From positions 1 through 64,000 of the forward strand of contig NZ_JABVWW010000002.1 in NCBI RefSeq assembly GCF_013350005.1: a stretch of 64,000 nucleotides of DNA, in the 5' to 3' direction. Positions 63,418 to 64,000 of the stretch are shown here, piece by piece. The notes beneath the pieces are model-generated. The model was not told the DNA's origin. It saw nothing but the letters and a program-made list of their open reading frames with translations, and did no database searches. The position numbers and the translations under genes are program-made. The DNA is from Methylocystis silviterrae (GTDB taxonomy: Bacteria; Pseudomonadota; Alphaproteobacteria; Rhizobiales; Beijerinckiaceae). The first letter of the stretch is position 1; each line of letters begins with the position of its first letter.

Positions 63418-64000
63418 TCACCCCGCATCGACGAAACTCTCCAGCACCATCTTCCTGCCGGCCTTGTCGAAATCGACCGTGAGCTTGTTGCCGTCGACCG
63501 CCGCCACGGAGCCGGGCCCGAACTTCAAGTGAAACACCCGCGCGCCCACTGAAAAGTGCGAGCCGCCGCTTGAGCGCGCGATCACTTCGCCCTCGATCGT
63601 CACAGGCTGCTTGCTGCGTGCGCCGCGCGACTCGCGCGCCGCGCCGCCGCGCCCGGCGTCGCCCCGCGTCGCCTGCGCGCGCTTCCATCCCGGCGTCGAA
63701 TAGTCGGAGCCGTAGACGTCGAGATTGGCGAAGCGCGAGACGCCATAGGAGCCATATTGCGAGCCGCTCGGCGCCTCGACCACCTCGACATTGTCCGTCG
63801 GCAGATTGTCGATGAAGCGTGAGGGCACGGTCGCCTGCCACAGCCCGTGAATGCGCCGGTTGCTGGCGAAATAGATCTTGGCGCGGCGCTTGGCGCGCGT
63901 CAGCCCGACATAGGCGAGGCGGCGCTCTTCCTCGAGGCCGGCGCGTCCCTGTTCGTCGAGCGTGCGTTGGCTCGGAAACAGCCCTTCCTCCCAGCCGGGA
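63418..64000 (-). CDS. UvrD/PcrA-type DNA helicase, 3' part (runs off the window)
   Basis: The C-terminal about 194 residues of a superfamily I helicase. The part near the edge reads EGLFPSQR and then EERRLAYVGLTRAKRR, the helicase motif VI with its nucleotide-contact Arg. A low-complexity linker follows (RGGAARESRGARSKQ). The end is a PcrA-type C-terminal domain (VFHLKFGPGSVAAVDGNKLTVDFDKAG). The protein unwinds DNA in repair and replication. The 5' part is beyond base 64000. Confidence 0.93.
   Translation of the reverse strand, partial: PGWEEGLFPSQRTLDEQGRAGLEEERRLAYVGLTRAKRRAKIYFASNRRIHGLWQATVPSRFIDNLPTDNVEVVEAPSGSQYGSYGVSRFANLDVYGSDYSTPGWKRAQATRGDAGRGGAARESRGARSKQPVTIEGEVIARSSGGSHFSVGARVFHLKFGPGSVAAVDGNKLTVDFDKAGRKMVLESFVDAG

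Overview
The window looks like chromosome from a methylotrophic alphaproteobacterium (Hyphomicrobiales). A type II methanotroph of the Methylocystis/Methylosinus kind is the best fit. The reason is an almost complete serine-cycle gene set in one direction at 37541-53611 (ftfL, sga, hprA, mtdA, fchA, mtkA, mtkB, ppc, mclA, two exported unknowns, gckA), in GC-rich DNA with alphaproteobacterial housekeeping genes. No methane monooxygenase or methanol dehydrogenase gene is in the window, so methanotrophy itself is inference.

Region 1 (about 0.5-10.7 kb, all minus strand) is a cell-surface polysaccharide locus. rfbF and rfbG make CDP-4-keto-6-deoxyglucose. A C-methyltransferase, a 3,5-epimerase-like protein and an SDR would turn it into a branched 6-deoxysugar, and a family 2 glycosyltransferase is available for transfer. 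A separate NodU-type carbamoyltransferase/SGNH pair probably decorates a glycan. Between the two blocks lie an 86-bp inverted-repeat hairpin and a scrap of an IS66-type transposase. Region 2 (10.7-17.2 kb) holds a tRNA-Arg-like 3' fragment, tRNA-Lys, the DUF1467-mce pair, a winged-helix/TPR regulator, small exported proteins, NnrU, DUF1622 and gltX. Region 3 (17.4-26.5 kb) is mostly housekeeping: a GT21 glucosyltransferase, class II DAHP synthase, an acyltransferase, gor-rpiA, gph, an HD-domain protein, tRNA-Val, CsbD and DUF1643.

Region 4 (26.6-31.1 kb) is a terminal-oxidase cluster with a fused subunit I-III. Its subunit II lacks the CuA cysteines and resembles quinol-oxidase subunit II. 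It is flanked by DUF2231 and CopD-like membrane proteins. Region 5 (31.3-36.9 kb) holds an EmrB-type exporter, a CPA2 antiporter, a CrtI-like oxidoreductase and MsrB.

Region 6 (37-53.6 kb) is the serine-cycle block. FtfL, FchA and MtdA interconvert formate and methylene-H4F. Sga, HprA and GckA carry glyoxylate/serine to 2-phosphoglycerate. Ppc, MtkAB and MclA carboxylate PEP and cleave malyl-CoA to glyoxylate and acetyl-CoA. Serine hydroxymethyltransferase, enolase and malate dehydrogenase are not in the window. A strong intrinsic terminator follows mclA. An exported TPR-like protein plus a DUF3142 protein of unknown role sit between mclA and gckA. Ppc has lost two of the four residues that bind the feedback inhibitor aspartate in the E. 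coli enzyme.

Region 7 (53.6-64 kb) is accessory plus housekeeping: a BrnT/BrnA toxin-antitoxin pair with a palindromic operator, a nitroreductase, two methyltransferases, an MFS transporter, a pseudoazurin, Uup, an L,D-transpeptidase, a tail-to-tail hicB/hicA pair and the 3' part of a UvrD/PcrA helicase cut by the window edge. A family of about 100-135 bp palindromic repeats occurs at 41.6, 53.7 and 62.6 kb. The most unusual things are the CuA-less oxidase, the de-regulated PEP carboxylase, the convergent HicB/HicA pair, the exported pair inside the serine-cycle block and the branched CDP-sugar pathway.
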